DNA of 64,000 nucleotides from Bradyrhizobium sp. LLZ17 (GCF_041200145.1 NZ_CP165734.1:3348001-3412000), one strand, 5' to 3'. Positions 29,304-39,116 are shown, counted from the stretch's first letter. Notes: generated by a model not told the origin, from the letters alone. Translations and numbers: made by a program.

Positions 29304-29543
29304 ATGAAACGTTCGCGAAGGGTCGTGCTCACCCTGATGGGCACTGCCGCGCTCAGTGCGGTCTCGATGGGATTTGTGAAGCGCGAGCGCCCGTGCGGTT
29401 CCGGGCTCAAGGCTGTGCCCGGTATCGACGGCAGGCCCTATTGCCGGCCGGCCTATGGCGGCTTCGGCGGCACGCTGCATCAGATGCACGGCCATGGCCA
29501 TTCCGGCCAAGGTCATGGCGGCCACGGTCACGGCGGCGGCTGA
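29304..29543 (+). CDS. Small exported Gly/His-rich protein of the ATP-grasp cassette
   Basis: 79 residues: a hydrophobic leader (VVLTLMGTAALSAVSMGF), two cysteines in RPCGSGLKAVPGIDGRPYC, then a Gly/His tail (HGHGHSGQGHGGHGHGGG). It lies 3 bp before the ATP-grasp gene and 65 bp after the Ser/Gly-rich gene. The tail could bind metal or serve as a peptide substrate. It is not a family I can name. Confidence 0.6.
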   Translation: MKRSRRVVLTLMGTAALSAVSMGFVKRERPCGSGLKAVPGIDGRPYCRPAYGGFGGTLHQMHGHGHSGQGHGGHGHGGG

Positions 29544-29546
29544 CAC

Positions 29547-30707
29547 ATGCAACGCATCGTCCGTCCCGAACGCGACGATTGGCGGCAAACCGCCGAGCAA
29601 TGCGGCTTTGCCTTCCACACCTTCGACGGCGAGCGCTATTGGGACGAACGCGCCTATTACGCTTTCACACTCGACGAGATCGAACGCGGCATCGAGACGC
29701 CGACCGGCGAGATCGACGCGATGTGCCTTGAGCTTGCCGGACGGGTGATCGGCGAGGAGCGGCACTTACGGCGGCTGAAGATTCCGGAAGCATTCTGGGG
29801 CTTGATCGCGGAGAGCTGGGAACGCGACGACCGCAGCCTCTACGGCCGGCTCGACCTGAAGTTCGACGGCGAGACGCCCGCCAAGCTGCTCGAATACAAT
29901 GCGGACACGCCGACCTCGATCTTCGAGGCCGCGGTGTTTCAGTGGACCTGGCTGGAGCAGGCGATCGAGCGGCGCATCATCCCCGCGCGCGCCGACCAGT
30001 TCAACTCCATCCACGAGCGGTTGATCGAGGCATGGAAGACGATTGGCGCTGGCCGTCATCTGCATCTCACCGGCACCACGGGCGCCGAGGAAGACGCCGG
30101 CACGCTCGCCTATCTCGAGGACACCGCGCGCCAGGCAGGGCTAACCACCACGCTGCTCGATGTCGAGGAGATCGGATGGCGCGACGGGACGGGCGGCTTC
30201 GTCGATCTCGATGATCGCGACATCGCACTCGCGTTCAAGCTCTACCCTTGGGAATGGATGTTCCACGACGCCTTCGGCGCCAAGCTCGCAGACGCGCCCA
30301 CGCGCTGGATCGAGCCGCCGTGGAAAGCGGTGCTCTCCAACAAAGGCATCCTGCCGCTGCTCTGGGAGATGTGTCCGAACCATCCGAACCTGCTGCCGGC
30401 GTTCTTCGAGGACGACCCACGCGCGGTCGAGCTTGGCAGCTCCTATGTACGCAAGCCGCTGCTGTCGCGCGAAGGCGCCAATGTCACGCTGGTCTCAGCT
30501 GGCGTCCCGCTTGACGCGCACGCGGGCCCTTATGGCGCAGAAGGCTTCGTGCGCCAGGCGCTCTCGCCGCTGCCGAAATTTTCAGGCTTCTATCCCGTCG
30601 TGGGAAGCTGGCTGGTGGACCACGAGCCGTGCGGCCTCTCGATCCGTGAGGATGAGAGTCCGATCACCGGCAACGGTTCGCGGTTCTTGCCGCATGCGAT
30701 TTTGTGA
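29547..30707 (+). CDS. Glutathionylspermidine synthase-like ATP-grasp ligase (YgiC/YjfC-like)
   Basis: 386 residues of the C-terminal ligase family of glutathionylspermidine synthases, without the amidase half. Conserved blocks: YGRLDLKFDG, KLLEYNADTPTSIFEAAVFQ (substrate and Mg2+ residues), FKLYPWEWMFHD, PPWKAVLSNKGILPLLWEMC, VRKPLLSREGANV and the C-terminal GNGSRFLPHAI. The E. coli homologues YgiC and YjfC sit beside YgiB/YjfM and YjfL just as here. These stand-alone enzymes are thought to ligate an amine or amino acid to a peptide, but substrates are not known. It ends before a large inverted repeat. Confidence 0.87.
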   Translation: MQRIVRPERDDWRQTAEQCGFAFHTFDGERYWDERAYYAFTLDEIERGIETPTGEIDAMCLELAGRVIGEERHLRRLKIPEAFWGLIAESWERDDRSLYGRLDLKFDGETPAKLLEYNADTPTSIFEAAVFQWTWLEQAIERRIIPARADQFNSIHERLIEAWKTIGAGRHLHLTGTTGAEEDAGTLAYLEDTARQAGLTTTLLDVEEIGWRDGTGGFVDLDDRDIALAFKLYPWEWMFHDAFGAKLADAPTRWIEPPWKAVLSNKGILPLLWEMCPNHPNLLPAFFEDDPRAVELGSSYVRKPLLSREGANVTLVSAGVPLDAHAGPYGAEGFVRQALSPLPKFSGFYPVVGSWLVDHEPCGLSIREDESPITGNGSRFLPHAIL

Positions 30708-30721
30708 GGGATGCTTTTCTT

Positions 30722-30860
30722 CCCTTCTCCCCTTGTGGGAGAAGGTGGCGCGAAGCGCCGGATGAGGGGTTCTCTCCACTCGCAAGACCGTTCCGAGGAT
30801 AGAGACCCCTCACGCGGCTTCGCTTTCGCGAAGCCACCCTCTCCCACAAGGGGAGAGGGT
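30722..30860. repeat. Large imperfect inverted repeat
   Basis: Left arm begins CCCTTCTCCCCTTGTGGGAG and right arm ends CTCCCACAAGGGGAGAGG, each arm continuing through GGTGGC..GAAGC and CCGGATGAGGGG-like blocks. The arms enclose about 50 bp. It looks like a MITE-like or REP-type intergenic element of Bradyrhizobium. It lies between two convergent genes and may also terminate both. Confidence 0.7.
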
Positions 30861-30906
30861 CAGCAAACACCTCACTTCGCGGCGGCAATCTTCAGCGGCT
30901 GCGGCA

Positions 30907-31743
30907 TCAATCCCCCATCGGGCGGCCGGAGCGCGCTGGATTGAGCTGGTAGAGGCCACGTCGCTCGGTCACCGGACGGAAGGCGTCGGTGATGCCGACG
31001 ACGGATTCGGCTGCTCCCAGCAGCAGCGTGCCGTCCGCCTCGAGGACCTTTGTCATGCGCTCGAAGATCACGGCCTTGGTGTCCTGGTCGAAATAGATCA
31101 ACACGTTGCGGCAGAAGATCACGTCGAACGTCCCGAGATGAGAGAAGTCCTGCAACAGATTGAGCTGGCGGAACTGCACCATCGCACGGACATCGGCATT
31201 CAGCTGCCAGACGTCGCCGATTTGCGTGAAGTATTTCATCAGAAGCTGGATCGGCAGGCCGCGCTGCACCTCGAACTGGCTGTAGACGCCGGCCCTGGAT
31301 TTCTCCAGCACCTCCTGCGAGAGGTCGGTGCCGACGATCTCGATACGCCAGCCGGCGAGAGCAGCGCCCATTTCCTTCAGGCACATCGCGATCGAATAGG
31401 CCTCCTGCCCGGTCGACGACGCCGCCGACCAGATGCGCAGCGATCTGCGCGCGGCGCGGGCCTGGATCAGGCCCGGCATGATGGTGTCGCGCAGGTGATC
31501 GAACGGGATCTTGTCACGGAAGAAGAACGTCTCGTTGGTGGTCATCGCTTCGACCACGTCGGTCGCGAGCCGGCCGTCGCCGTTCCTGATCTTGAGAACG
31601 AGATCGGGGATGCCGGGCAGGCTCGCCTTGCGGGCGAGCGGCAGCAGCCGGCTTTCGACCAGATACTGCTTGTCGGGGGAGAGATCGAGACCGGAGCGTT
31701 CTTTCAGAAACTTGCGCAGATACTCATAGTCCGCGGGCGTCAC
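30907..31743 (-). CDS. cheR: Chemotaxis protein methyltransferase CheR
   Basis: About 278 residues. It methylates glutamates on chemoreceptors using S-adenosylmethionine. The N-terminal helical domain starts [20 protein letters not shown]. The SAM-binding domain has [30 protein letters not shown] (motif I region) and [14 protein letters not shown] take the GTG at 31743 because it overlaps the cheB stop in a GTGA arrangement, so the two are translationally coupled. The longer open frame to 31848 lacks family features. It is the last gene of the che operon. Confidence 0.92.
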   Translation of the reverse strand: MTPADYEYLRKFLKERSGLDLSPDKQYLVESRLLPLARKASLPGIPDLVLKIRNGDGRLATDVVEAMTTNETFFFRDKIPFDHLRDTIMPGLIQARAARRSLRIWSAASSTGQEAYSIAMCLKEMGAALAGWRIEIVGTDLSQEVLEKSRAGVYSQFEVQRGLPIQLLMKYFTQIGDVWQLNADVRAMVQFRQLNLLQDFSHLGTFDVIFCRNVLIYFDQDTKAVIFERMTKVLEADGTLLLGAAESVVGITDAFRPVTERRGLYQLNPARSGRPMGD

Positions 31744-32939
31744 GAGCGGTCTCCCGCAAACAGGCGATTGACCTTGGCGCCGATCTGGTTGAGCGGCAGG
31801 ATTGCCGCGCAGATGCCGGCATTGGCGGCGGCGCCCGGCATGCCCCACACCACGCTGGAGGCTTCGTCCTGCGCAATGACGCTGCCGCCGGCCGCGACGA
31901 TGTCCTTGCCGCCGCGCATGCCGTCCGAGCCCATGCCGGTCAGGATCACGGACAGGATGGCGCCATGCCAGATGTCGATGGCGGAGCTGAAGAGTGGATC
32001 GACCGCGGGCTTGCAGAAGTTGACAGCGGGGCCGTCGTCGAGCGCGATTGCAGCCTCGGCGCCGTTACGCACGACGCGCATGTGCTTGCCACCGGGCGCG
32101 AGGTAAATGCGACCCGGCTTCACAGGCTCGCCGTCGACCGCCTCACTCGCCGGCTTGCGGCTCGAACGCGCCAGATGCTCGGCGAGAATGGTGGTGAACG
32201 TCGGCGGCATGTGCTGGGTGATCAGCACCGGGACGCGGTCGATCACCGGGCCGAGTTCGGTGACAAGCGCCATCAGCGCCTGCGGGCCACCGGTCGATGA
32301 GCCGATCAACAGCACCTTGGGTGCCTGGGATGAGAACGGACGCGTGGTGAGCGGCCCCGACGACAGGGCATGCAGGGCTGGAGGGGCTACGGGCGCAGCT
32401 GGGCGTGCGACAGCCGGTCCGCGCGCGGCCGGCGCCGGGGTCGCTGGTGCCAGTGGCGGGCTTCCGACCGCTGACTTCCTGCGCAGACGCGCGCCGAGAT
32501 GACGGATCTTCTGGATAAGGTCGTGGTGGAAGATGTCGGCGGCGGACGCTTCGCGCGTCGACTCCGGCTTCGGAATGTAGTCGGCGGCGCCCAGCGACAG
32601 TGCCTTGAAGCTGATCTCCGCGTTGCGGCGGGTCAGGGTCGAAGCCATGATGATGACGAGGTCGCGCTTCTTTGCCAGCAGTTGCGGCAGCGCCAAGATG
32701 CCGTCGAGCTCGGGCATTTCGATATCGAGCACGGCGACATCGGGATTGATGCGCTCGATCTGGTTGACGGCCTCGAGCCCCGTGCGCAGCGAGGCGGCGA
32801 CCTCCATGTCATGCTCGGCGCCGACCCAGCGCGAGATCAGACCGCGAATGACGACGGAATCGTCCACGATCATCACGCGTAGCGGCCCGGCTTCGCGCGA
32901 CGGACTCGTGGTCGAACTACCTGCGAACGCAACACTCAT
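31740..32939 (-). CDS. cheB: Chemotaxis response regulator / protein-glutamate methylesterase CheB
   Basis: 399 residues. Receiver domain with phospho-acceptor Asp72 ([14 protein letters not shown]), a Pro/Ala-rich linker, and a C-terminal methylesterase with Ser in [16 protein letters not shown], His in [12 protein letters not shown] and Asp in [13 protein letters not shown]. It removes methyl groups from chemoreceptors to reset sensitivity and opposes CheR, whose start overlaps its stop. It follows cheY by about 75 bp in the same operon. Confidence 0.94.
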   Translation of the reverse strand: MSVAFAGSSTTSPSREAGPLRVMIVDDSVVIRGLISRWVGAEHDMEVAASLRTGLEAVNQIERINPDVAVLDIEMPELDGILALPQLLAKKRDLVIIMASTLTRRNAEISFKALSLGAADYIPKPESTREASAADIFHHDLIQKIRHLGARLRRKSAVGSPPLAPATPAPAARGPAVARPAAPVAPPALHALSSGPLTTRPFSSQAPKVLLIGSSTGGPQALMALVTELGPVIDRVPVLITQHMPPTFTTILAEHLARSSRKPASEAVDGEPVKPGRIYLAPGGKHMRVVRNGAEAAIALDDGPAVNFCKPAVDPLFSSAIDIWHGAILSVILTGMGSDGMRGGKDIVAAGGSVIAQDEASSVVWGMPGAAANAGICAAILPLNQIGAKVNRLFAGDRS

Positions 32940-33014
32940 TACTCACCAACTCAGACTGAAACGGTTCAGTGGAAAACAAACGCCGAAGGATCCGTCCAGC
33001 CTCCGGGGCAGTCG

Positions 33015-33380
33015 CTAGATCAGGCCGACTTCCTGGAACTTCGCCGTCACGATGTCCTTGTCGAAGGGCTTCATGATGTACTCGTTGGCGCCGGCGTGCA
33101 GCGCGCGCGCGATATGCGCGACATCGTTCTCGGTGGTGCAGAACACCACCTTGGGCTGATCGCCGCCGGGCATGCGGCGGAGATGGCCGAGGAACTCGTA
33201 GCCATCCATGATCGGCATGTTCCAGTCGAGCAGCACCGCGTCGGGCAGTCCGCGCTTGCAGGCTTCCAGCGCCTTTTCACCGTCCTCGGCCTCGAGAATC
33301 TGAAAGTCGAGGCCCTCCAGGATCCGGCGCGCAACCTTGCGGATGACGCTGGAATCATCAACGACGAGACAAGTGCGCAT
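33015..33380 (-). CDS. cheY: Chemotaxis response regulator CheY
   Basis: 121-residue single-domain receiver from ATG 33380. The acidic pair DD (8-9), phospho-acceptor Asp52 (VLLDWNMPIMDGYEFLGHL), the Thr in FCTTENDV and Lys in YIMKPFDKDIV are all present. Phosphorylated by CheA, it would act on the flagellar switch or as a phosphate sink. It lies between cheW and cheB. Confidence 0.92.
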   Translation of the reverse strand: MRTCLVVDDSSVIRKVARRILEGLDFQILEAEDGEKALEACKRGLPDAVLLDWNMPIMDGYEFLGHLRRMPGGDQPKVVFCTTENDVAHIARALHAGANEYIMKPFDKDIVTAKFQEVGLI

Positions 33381-33452
33381 GTGAACCTCTGCTTCCTCCC
33401 CTTTTCCCGGGGGCACTTCAATTGCAAGTCCGCCGGCAGCGATGCCGCCGGA

Positions 33453-33923
33453 TCAGGCCGCCATCATCTCGGGCGCAAGCTCGAGGACGCGATCGACGTC
33501 GAGGACGACCATGAGCTGACCGTCGAGGCGGTGGACGCCGCCGGCGAGCTTGGCCATGCGGGGGTCGAGGTTGACGGGGTTGTCTTCCTTGCCGTCCTCG
33601 GACAGGCGCAGCACCTCGCCGATCTGGTCGATCAGCAGGCCATAGGATTCGCCGCGCAAATCGACCCCGACCGCCATCGGCACCTTGCCGTCCTCGGGCT
33701 TGGGCAGGCCGAGCCGGGCGCGCATGTCGACCACGGTGACGATGCGGCCGCGCAGGTTCAGCACGCCCGCGATCTCGCGCGAGGACAGCGGCACGCGGGT
33801 GACGCGCTCGGGCATGAACACGTCCTGGACCCGGGAGATCGGCAGGCCGAACAGCTGGCCGCCGATCATCGCGGTGACGTATTCGACCATGGCGCCTTCG
33901 CCGGACTGGGTCTTCTTGGTCAT
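33453..33923 (-). CDS. cheW: Chemotaxis coupling protein CheW
   Basis: 156 residues with the tandem SH3-like fold of CheW: FGLPISRVQDVFMPERVTRV, VLNLRGRIVTVVDMRARLGL and GLLIDQIGEVLRL. It links chemoreceptors to CheA. It sits 28 bp after cheA in the same operon. Confidence 0.93.
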   Translation of the reverse strand: MTKKTQSGEGAMVEYVTAMIGGQLFGLPISRVQDVFMPERVTRVPLSSREIAGVLNLRGRIVTVVDMRARLGLPKPEDGKVPMAVGVDLRGESYGLLIDQIGEVLRLSEDGKEDNPVNLDPRMAKLAGGVHRLDGQLMVVLDVDRVLELAPEMMAA

Positions 33924-33951
33924 GTGCGTCTCTCCTGATCCATCCCGCTGG

Positions 33952-36750
33952 TTACGCCGCTGCCCGGCTCAGCTCGGAGGCGCCGGCGGCGCCCGCGGTC
34001 TGCTCCTTCAGCGCCGCGATCAGGCCGGGACGGTCGAACTTGGCGACATAGTCGTGGAAGCCGGCCTGTCGGCCGCGCTCGATCGCGGCCGGCGACACCA
34101 GCGCCGACAGCCCGATGATCGGCATCGCGCCGAGATTGCTGTCGGAGCGGATGGTCTCGGCGAACTCGAACCCGTTCATGTCGGGCATCTCGATGTCGGT
34201 CAGCACCACGTCGAAGGTCTGCGCGCGCAGCGCGGCCAGGCCCTCCTGCGCGGTCGGCGCGGTGCGGACGCGGTAGCCCGCGGCCTTCAGCACCGGCGCC
34301 AGCATGTTGCGGAAGAAGGCACTGTCGTCGACCAGCAGCACCGATTGCGAGTGCAGCGACGGCTTCATCTCCTTGCGGGTGAACCAGTCGGCGAACGCCA
34401 TCGGCAGGAAGTGGCCGACGTCGATCACCTCGGTGGCCTGGCCCTTGATCACGGCCGAGCCCAGGATGCCCTGGCTGGAGCCGCCGACCTCGATGTTGAG
34501 CCGTTCCTCGACAATGTCGATGATCTCGTCGACGACGAGGCCCATGGAGCGGCCGTCGTCGGAGAACACCAGGATCGGCTGGGCGCCTTGGCTTGCAATG
34601 GTGACGCTCTCCATCGCGACCAGCGGCATCAGCTGCTCGCGGTACTGCACCATGTAGCGGCCGTTTGAGAACTCGATCTTGTCGGCGGGCAGCTCTTCCA
34701 GGCGGGTGACGAGCCCGAGCGGGACCGCCTTGGGCTGGGACGAGCCGGCGCGGAACACCAGCAGCGAAGTGGTCTGCTCGCCGCTTCCGATGCTGTGAGC
34801 CCCGTTCTCGCTGTTCATGTCATGGGCCGAGGAGCCGGCGGCGCCGAGCGCCTTGGCGATGCCGTTGGGGTCGATGATCATGATGACCGCGCCGTCGCCC
34901 AGGATGGTATTGCCCGAGAACATGTCGATGTGACGCAGCTTGGTCGACATCGGCTTGACCACGATTTCTTCGGTGTGGAACACGCCGTCGACCACGATGC
35001 CGAAGGTCTGGCTGCCGACCTGGGTGACCACGATGAAGCCGTTCTCGGGATCGGAGACGGCGCCGTCGTCGATCTTCAGGAGCTTCTTGAGGTGGATCAG
35101 CGGCAACAGCTTGTTGCGCAGCCTGAGAACGGCGGTGTCCTTGATGCGCTCGATGCGGTGCTCGGAGTTGGCGCGGGCGCGGACCAGCTCGACCACCGAG
35201 AGCTGCGGGATGGCAAAACGATCGCCGGCGGCTTCCACGATCAGGGCGGAGACGATCGCCAAGGTCAGCGGGATCTTGATGGTGACGGAGGAGCCCTCGC
35301 CGGCCACCGACTTGATGTCGATGGTGCCGCCGATCTGGTCGATATTGGTGCGGACCACGTCCATGCCGACGCCGCGCCCCGACACCGAGGTGATGGCGGC
35401 AGCGGTCGAGAAGCCCGGCGCGAAGATGAACTTGTGGATCTGGGCTTCGCTCATCTTCTCGAGCTCGGCCTCGGTGACCAACCCTGAGGAGATCGCCTTG
35501 GCCTTGATCCTGTCGGTGTTCAGGCCGCGGCCGTTGTCGGCGATGCAGATGATGATGTGGCCGCCCTCGTGATAGGCGGACAGCCGGATGGTGCCCTGCT
35601 CGCCCTTGCCGGACGCGAGCCGCTCGGCGGGGGTCTCCAGGCCATGGTCGGCGGAGTTGCGCACCATATGGGTGAGCGGGTCCTTGATCAGGTCGAGCAC
35701 CTGGCGGTCGAGCTCGGTGTCGGCGCCGTGCATCTCCAGCTCGATCTGCTTGCCGAGTTCGCTCGAGAGGTCGCGCACGATGCGCGGCAGCTTCTGCCAG
35801 GCATTGCCGATCGGCTGCATGCGCGTCTTCATGACGCCTTCCTGCAGTTCGGCGGTGACGTTGGACAGCCGCTGCAACGGCACCTTGAACTCGGTGTCCT
35901 CGTTGCGCCGGCTGATCTCGAGCAGCTGGTTGCGGGTCAGCACCAGCTCCGAGACCATGGTCATCAAATGCTCCAGCGTATCCACATTGACGCGGATCGA
36001 CTGGTTGGCGATGCGGTCGCCCTCGCTGGCGCCCTCGTCGGCGGCGATCGACTTCTTGGGCGCGACCTTCTCCTTGGGCGCCTTGGTCTCCTTGGCGATG
36101 TCCTTGGCAACAGGCACTGGCGCTTCAGCGGCCGGCGCGGGCTCGGCCTTGACTTCAGCTTTGGCAACGGGGATCGGCGCTTCGATCGCGGTCTCGCGGA
36201 AGGCGCGCTCGAGCTCGTCGAGCGAGACTTCGCCCGGACGCAGCGGACGCTCCAGGGTCTGGTCGGCCAGCACGCCGGAGGTCGGCGCGGCTTCCACCGC
36301 AGCCGGCGCGTCGGGCGCCAGCGGGGGAGACTCCGCAATGGGAGCAGCAACCGCCCCGGCAGCCATTGCCGCCATGCCCTGCTCGACCATCGCTTCCAGC
36401 TTGTCGATCAGATCGCGGTCGGTGCCCTCGGGCTCGGCTTCGCTCGCCTCCAGCCCGGCCAGAATCTCCTTGATGCGGTCGATCGAGGACAGGATCACGG
36501 TGACCGCCTGCCCGGTCACCGGCATGCCGTCGCGGAACTTGCCCATCAGGGTCTCGCCGGCATGCGCCAGCGCTTCCAGACGCGGCAACCCGAGGAAGCC
36601 GCAGGTGCCCTTGATGGTGTGGACCAGGCGGAAGATGTTATCCAGGATCTTGGCGTTGTTCGGCTCCTGCTCGAACTTCACCAGCTGATTGTCCACCGTG
36701 TCCAGGCTCTCGCTGGTCTCCGTCAGAAACTCCCGCAACAGATCATCCAT
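33952..36750 (-). CDS. cheA: Hybrid chemotaxis histidine kinase CheA with C-terminal receiver
   Basis: 932 residues. HPt domain with phospho-acceptor His44 (LVHTIKGTCGFLGLPRLEAL). A Pro/Ala/Lys-rich linker (about 140-245) leads to the dimerisation helices and ATPase domain (LTHMVRNSADHGLE, GRGLNTDRIK, GRGVGMDVVRTN). CheW-like regulatory domain(s) follow, and a C-terminal receiver (SVLLVDDSAFFRNMLAPVLK, VVLTDIEMPDMNGFEFAETI). The added receiver makes it a hybrid kinase, common in alphaproteobacterial che clusters. It heads cheA-cheW-cheY-cheB-cheR. No chemoreceptor or cheD gene is adjacent. Confidence 0.94.
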   Translation of the reverse strand: MDDLLREFLTETSESLDTVDNQLVKFEQEPNNAKILDNIFRLVHTIKGTCGFLGLPRLEALAHAGETLMGKFRDGMPVTGQAVTVILSSIDRIKEILAGLEASEAEPEGTDRDLIDKLEAMVEQGMAAMAAGAVAAPIAESPPLAPDAPAAVEAAPTSGVLADQTLERPLRPGEVSLDELERAFRETAIEAPIPVAKAEVKAEPAPAAEAPVPVAKDIAKETKAPKEKVAPKKSIAADEGASEGDRIANQSIRVNVDTLEHLMTMVSELVLTRNQLLEISRRNEDTEFKVPLQRLSNVTAELQEGVMKTRMQPIGNAWQKLPRIVRDLSSELGKQIELEMHGADTELDRQVLDLIKDPLTHMVRNSADHGLETPAERLASGKGEQGTIRLSAYHEGGHIIICIADNGRGLNTDRIKAKAISSGLVTEAELEKMSEAQIHKFIFAPGFSTAAAITSVSGRGVGMDVVRTNIDQIGGTIDIKSVAGEGSSVTIKIPLTLAIVSALIVEAAGDRFAIPQLSVVELVRARANSEHRIERIKDTAVLRLRNKLLPLIHLKKLLKIDDGAVSDPENGFIVVTQVGSQTFGIVVDGVFHTEEIVVKPMSTKLRHIDMFSGNTILGDGAVIMIIDPNGIAKALGAAGSSAHDMNSENGAHSIGSGEQTTSLLVFRAGSSQPKAVPLGLVTRLEELPADKIEFSNGRYMVQYREQLMPLVAMESVTIASQGAQPILVFSDDGRSMGLVVDEIIDIVEERLNIEVGGSSQGILGSAVIKGQATEVIDVGHFLPMAFADWFTRKEMKPSLHSQSVLLVDDSAFFRNMLAPVLKAAGYRVRTAPTAQEGLAALRAQTFDVVLTDIEMPDMNGFEFAETIRSDSNLGAMPIIGLSALVSPAAIERGRQAGFHDYVAKFDRPGLIAALKEQTAGAAGASELSRAAA

Positions 36751-36878
36751 GAAAACAGGCCTTCATACAGGGAGGGCGCGCACGCCGCGTGATGCGCCTT
36801 TCAGAATGGGGCCAGCTTCACCGCAAAGCGTTTAATATTGGTTGAGTATGTGCAAAAGAACGGAACCAACAAAGAGAT

Positions 36879-36907
36879 AAGGCGCTCCGGACAAGCCGAA
36901 GCGCCTT
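36879..36907 (-). terminator. Terminator after chpT
   Basis: Hairpin AAGGCGCT / AGCGCCTT with a 13-base loop, 36 bp after the chpT stop. It separates chpT from cheA. Confidence 0.6.
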
Positions 36908-36942
36908 GTAAAGAATCGATTAACTCTCTGAGGACCGCGCGT

Positions 36943-37596
36943 CTACGAAGCGGTAATGATGATGGCTTCGCCTTCAGGCTTGAGCGTCACGGCCAGTCCG
37001 CAGGCCTGCGCCAGAAGCCGCGTGTAGTAAGGTTGGATCGCGTGTGCGTCCGCAGCCGGACCACGCTCGCCGCTCAGCAGTTCGGCAATGTTCTGCGGCA
37101 AGCGCGCATTGTGGCCTGCCGCGGTAATGCGGAAGCTCATAGTCTCGCCCTCACCGATCGGGTCAACTATCAGCGTGCCGCCGCGCGGGATCGTATGCTG
37201 GGAGACGATCAGCATGTTGAGCAGCAGCTTGACGCGATTCTTCGGCAGCAGCAGCCGCGGCAAATTCCACGTGATCGTACATTTGCCGTCCTCGATTTGA
37301 CCGCGCGCCATGGTCTGCGCGTCGCCGAGGTCGATCTGCGCGCCTGAGGAGCCGGCTGCGCCGAAGGCGAGACGGCAGAACTGCAAGCGGGCCGATGCGG
37401 TCTTGGCGCTCTTGCGAATGAGATCGAGCGCGAATTCGCGGTCCTCGGGCTTGGGATCGTCGTCGAGCACCTCGAGCCCATTGACGATGGCGCCGACCGG
37501 GCTGATGAGATCATGGCAGACCCGCGAGCACAGCAGTGCGGCGAGTTCGAGCATATCGGGAGCAGAAGCGGTAGCGGGTGACGGAGCGTCAGACAT
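36943..37596 (-). CDS. chpT: Histidine phosphotransferase ChpT
   Basis: About 217 residues from ATG 37596 (MSDAPSPATASAPDMLELAA). The dimerisation helix carries the phospho-accepting His28 in SRVCHDLISPVGAIVNGLEV, followed by a degenerate HATPase-like domain without a working ATP site (RLLLPKNRVKLLLNMLIVSQ). This is the ChpT type. In alphaproteobacteria it passes phosphate from CckA to CtrA and CpdR, so it links directly to the ctrA gene at 23873. It is upstream of the che operon but separated from it by a hairpin. Confidence 0.88.
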   Translation of the reverse strand: MSDAPSPATASAPDMLELAALLCSRVCHDLISPVGAIVNGLEVLDDDPKPEDREFALDLIRKSAKTASARLQFCRLAFGAAGSSGAQIDLGDAQTMARGQIEDGKCTITWNLPRLLLPKNRVKLLLNMLIVSQHTIPRGGTLIVDPIGEGETMSFRITAAGHNARLPQNIAELLSGERGPAADAHAIQPYYTRLLAQACGLAVTLKPEGEAIIITAS

Positions 37597-37780
37597 AAAG
37601 GGTTCCTGGAATTGCACGGCGCGGACGCGGCGAATCACGCATGCTTGACGGATGCCGCAGGTTCTAACATTCGCCAGCCCGTGGCAGCTAGCTTGCGATA
37701 GGTTCGAAGCGGCCATAAAGCTCCGGCGAGCGATCGGGGCGAATCAACCGAGAGAGATGAGATTTGCCGATGAATGAGGC

Positions 37781-38608
37781 ATGCAGGTGAGGATCATCGA
37801 CGACGAGGCTGCATCCCGGTTGATGGCGCCACTCACGGCGCTGGTGGTGCAGGCTGGTGAGGCGATCCTCGCGGTCAACCGGGCGGCGATGCGGGTCGAG
37901 GGCAAGCAGGACGGCTCGCCGGTGACCGAGGCCGACCTCGCCGCCGACCGCATAATCGCCGAGGGCCTGGCCCGGATCGCGGGCGACGTGCCGTCGCTCT
38001 CGGAGGAGCGATGCCAGCTCGCCTCGCCGCCGTTCCGCGACAGTTTCTTCCTGATCGATCCGCTCGACGGCACCAAGGAGTTCGTCGCCGGCCGCGACGA
38101 GTTCACCGTCAATCTCGCTCTCGTCACTCAGGGCGTGCCGCTGCTCGGCATCGTCAGCGCGCCGGCGCTTGGGCTGCTCTGGCGCGGCATTGTCGGCCGT
38201 GGCGCCGAACGCGTGAGCTTTGACGGCGCGACCATCGGCCCCGCCGAACCGATCCGGACCCGCAAACTGCCCAAGCAGGGCGAGCCCTGGATCGCGGCCG
38301 TGAGCCGCTCGCACGGCGACAGCAAGAGCGAGGCGTTCATCGATCGCCGCCATCACGCCGTAAGGCGGACCGTCGGCTCGGCCGTCAAATTCGGCCGGAT
38401 CGCGGAGGGCAGCGCCGACATCTATCCCCGCTTCGGGCCAACCTGCGAATGGGACGTCGGAGCCGGCTGCGCCGTCGTGACGGCAGCCGGAGGCCGGGTG
38501 ACCGACGGCCAGGGTGGCGAGCTCCGATTTGGCGAGCGTCGCGACACCGGCTTCATCGTTCCGGAGTTCATCGCCTGGGGCGACCCGGAGGCGATAGAGC
38601 CCTACTGA
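37781..38608 (+). CDS. cysQ: 3'(2'),5'-bisphosphate nucleotidase CysQ
   Basis: 275-residue Mg2+-dependent phosphatase of the inositol monophosphatase superfamily. Metal-binding motifs: SLSEE, IDPLDGTKEF and CEWDVGAGCAVVTAAGG. It recycles 3'-phosphoadenosine 5'-phosphate from sulfate assimilation. It stands alone on the plus strand, divergent from chpT. Its stop overlaps by 7 bp the stop of the convergent YHS gene. Confidence 0.9.
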   Translation: MQVRIIDDEAASRLMAPLTALVVQAGEAILAVNRAAMRVEGKQDGSPVTEADLAADRIIAEGLARIAGDVPSLSEERCQLASPPFRDSFFLIDPLDGTKEFVAGRDEFTVNLALVTQGVPLLGIVSAPALGLLWRGIVGRGAERVSFDGATIGPAEPIRTRKLPKQGEPWIAAVSRSHGDSKSEAFIDRRHHAVRRTVGSAVKFGRIAEGSADIYPRFGPTCEWDVGAGCAVVTAAGGRVTDGQGGELRFGERRDTGFIVPEFIAWGDPEAIEPY

Positions 38609-39116
38609 CTGAGCTTGTCCTCAAGCGCCGGCCAGCGCTTGCCGACTTCATACAGGAAGCGTTCCGGATCGGCCGCGAAGGCGTCGCGGTTATCTTCCCG
38701 GCTGAACAGATAGAGCCGCTGCGCCGCGATCACGAAGAAGCGCGGATTGCCGGCGGTGACCACGCCGCGGGCGATATCGGCGGGGTCGTAGCCGCCGAAT
38801 TGCGGCCCGTAAACCTCGGGATGGGCAAGGAAAGAAGCCCGGTTGCCCTCGTTGCGGAAGCGCCAGACCGCGCCCCAGAGGTTCGCCTCGAACTCGGCCG
38901 TCCCCGCATGGCGCCGCCATCGACGAAATAGGCCACGGGGTCGAAACCTTCGATGGCCACACCGCTGAAGCGATTGACCACGATCCGCTCGGTGGTGGCC
39001 GCCTGTGCGGGCACCCCGGCGCAGGCGATCCAAATGCCCGCCAGCAGGCAGACCAGAGGGCCGATCAAGGCAATTCCGGGGCGCAAAGGGCTATCTTCCT
39101 GCCGTTCTGCCGTCAT
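38602..39116 (-). pseudogene. Exported YHS-domain protein, frame-broken
   Basis: A protein of about 170 residues with an N-terminal signal segment (ALIGPLVCLLAGIWIACAG, cleavage near AQAA) and a YHS-type core (FDPVAYFVDGGAMRG joined to TAEFEANLWGAVWRF, then FLAHPEVYGPQFGGYDPADI). The frame breaks at the C4 run 38902-38905; one more G on the coding strand rejoins it. YHS proteins are thought to bind metal in the periplasm. It is convergent with cysQ. A homopolymer sequencing error is the likely cause. Confidence 0.72.

Noticed and set aside
33096-36792. Several long plus-strand frames opposite cheY, cheW and cheA
   Set aside because: Shadows of the che genes, with low-complexity Val/Asp/His/Arg composition.
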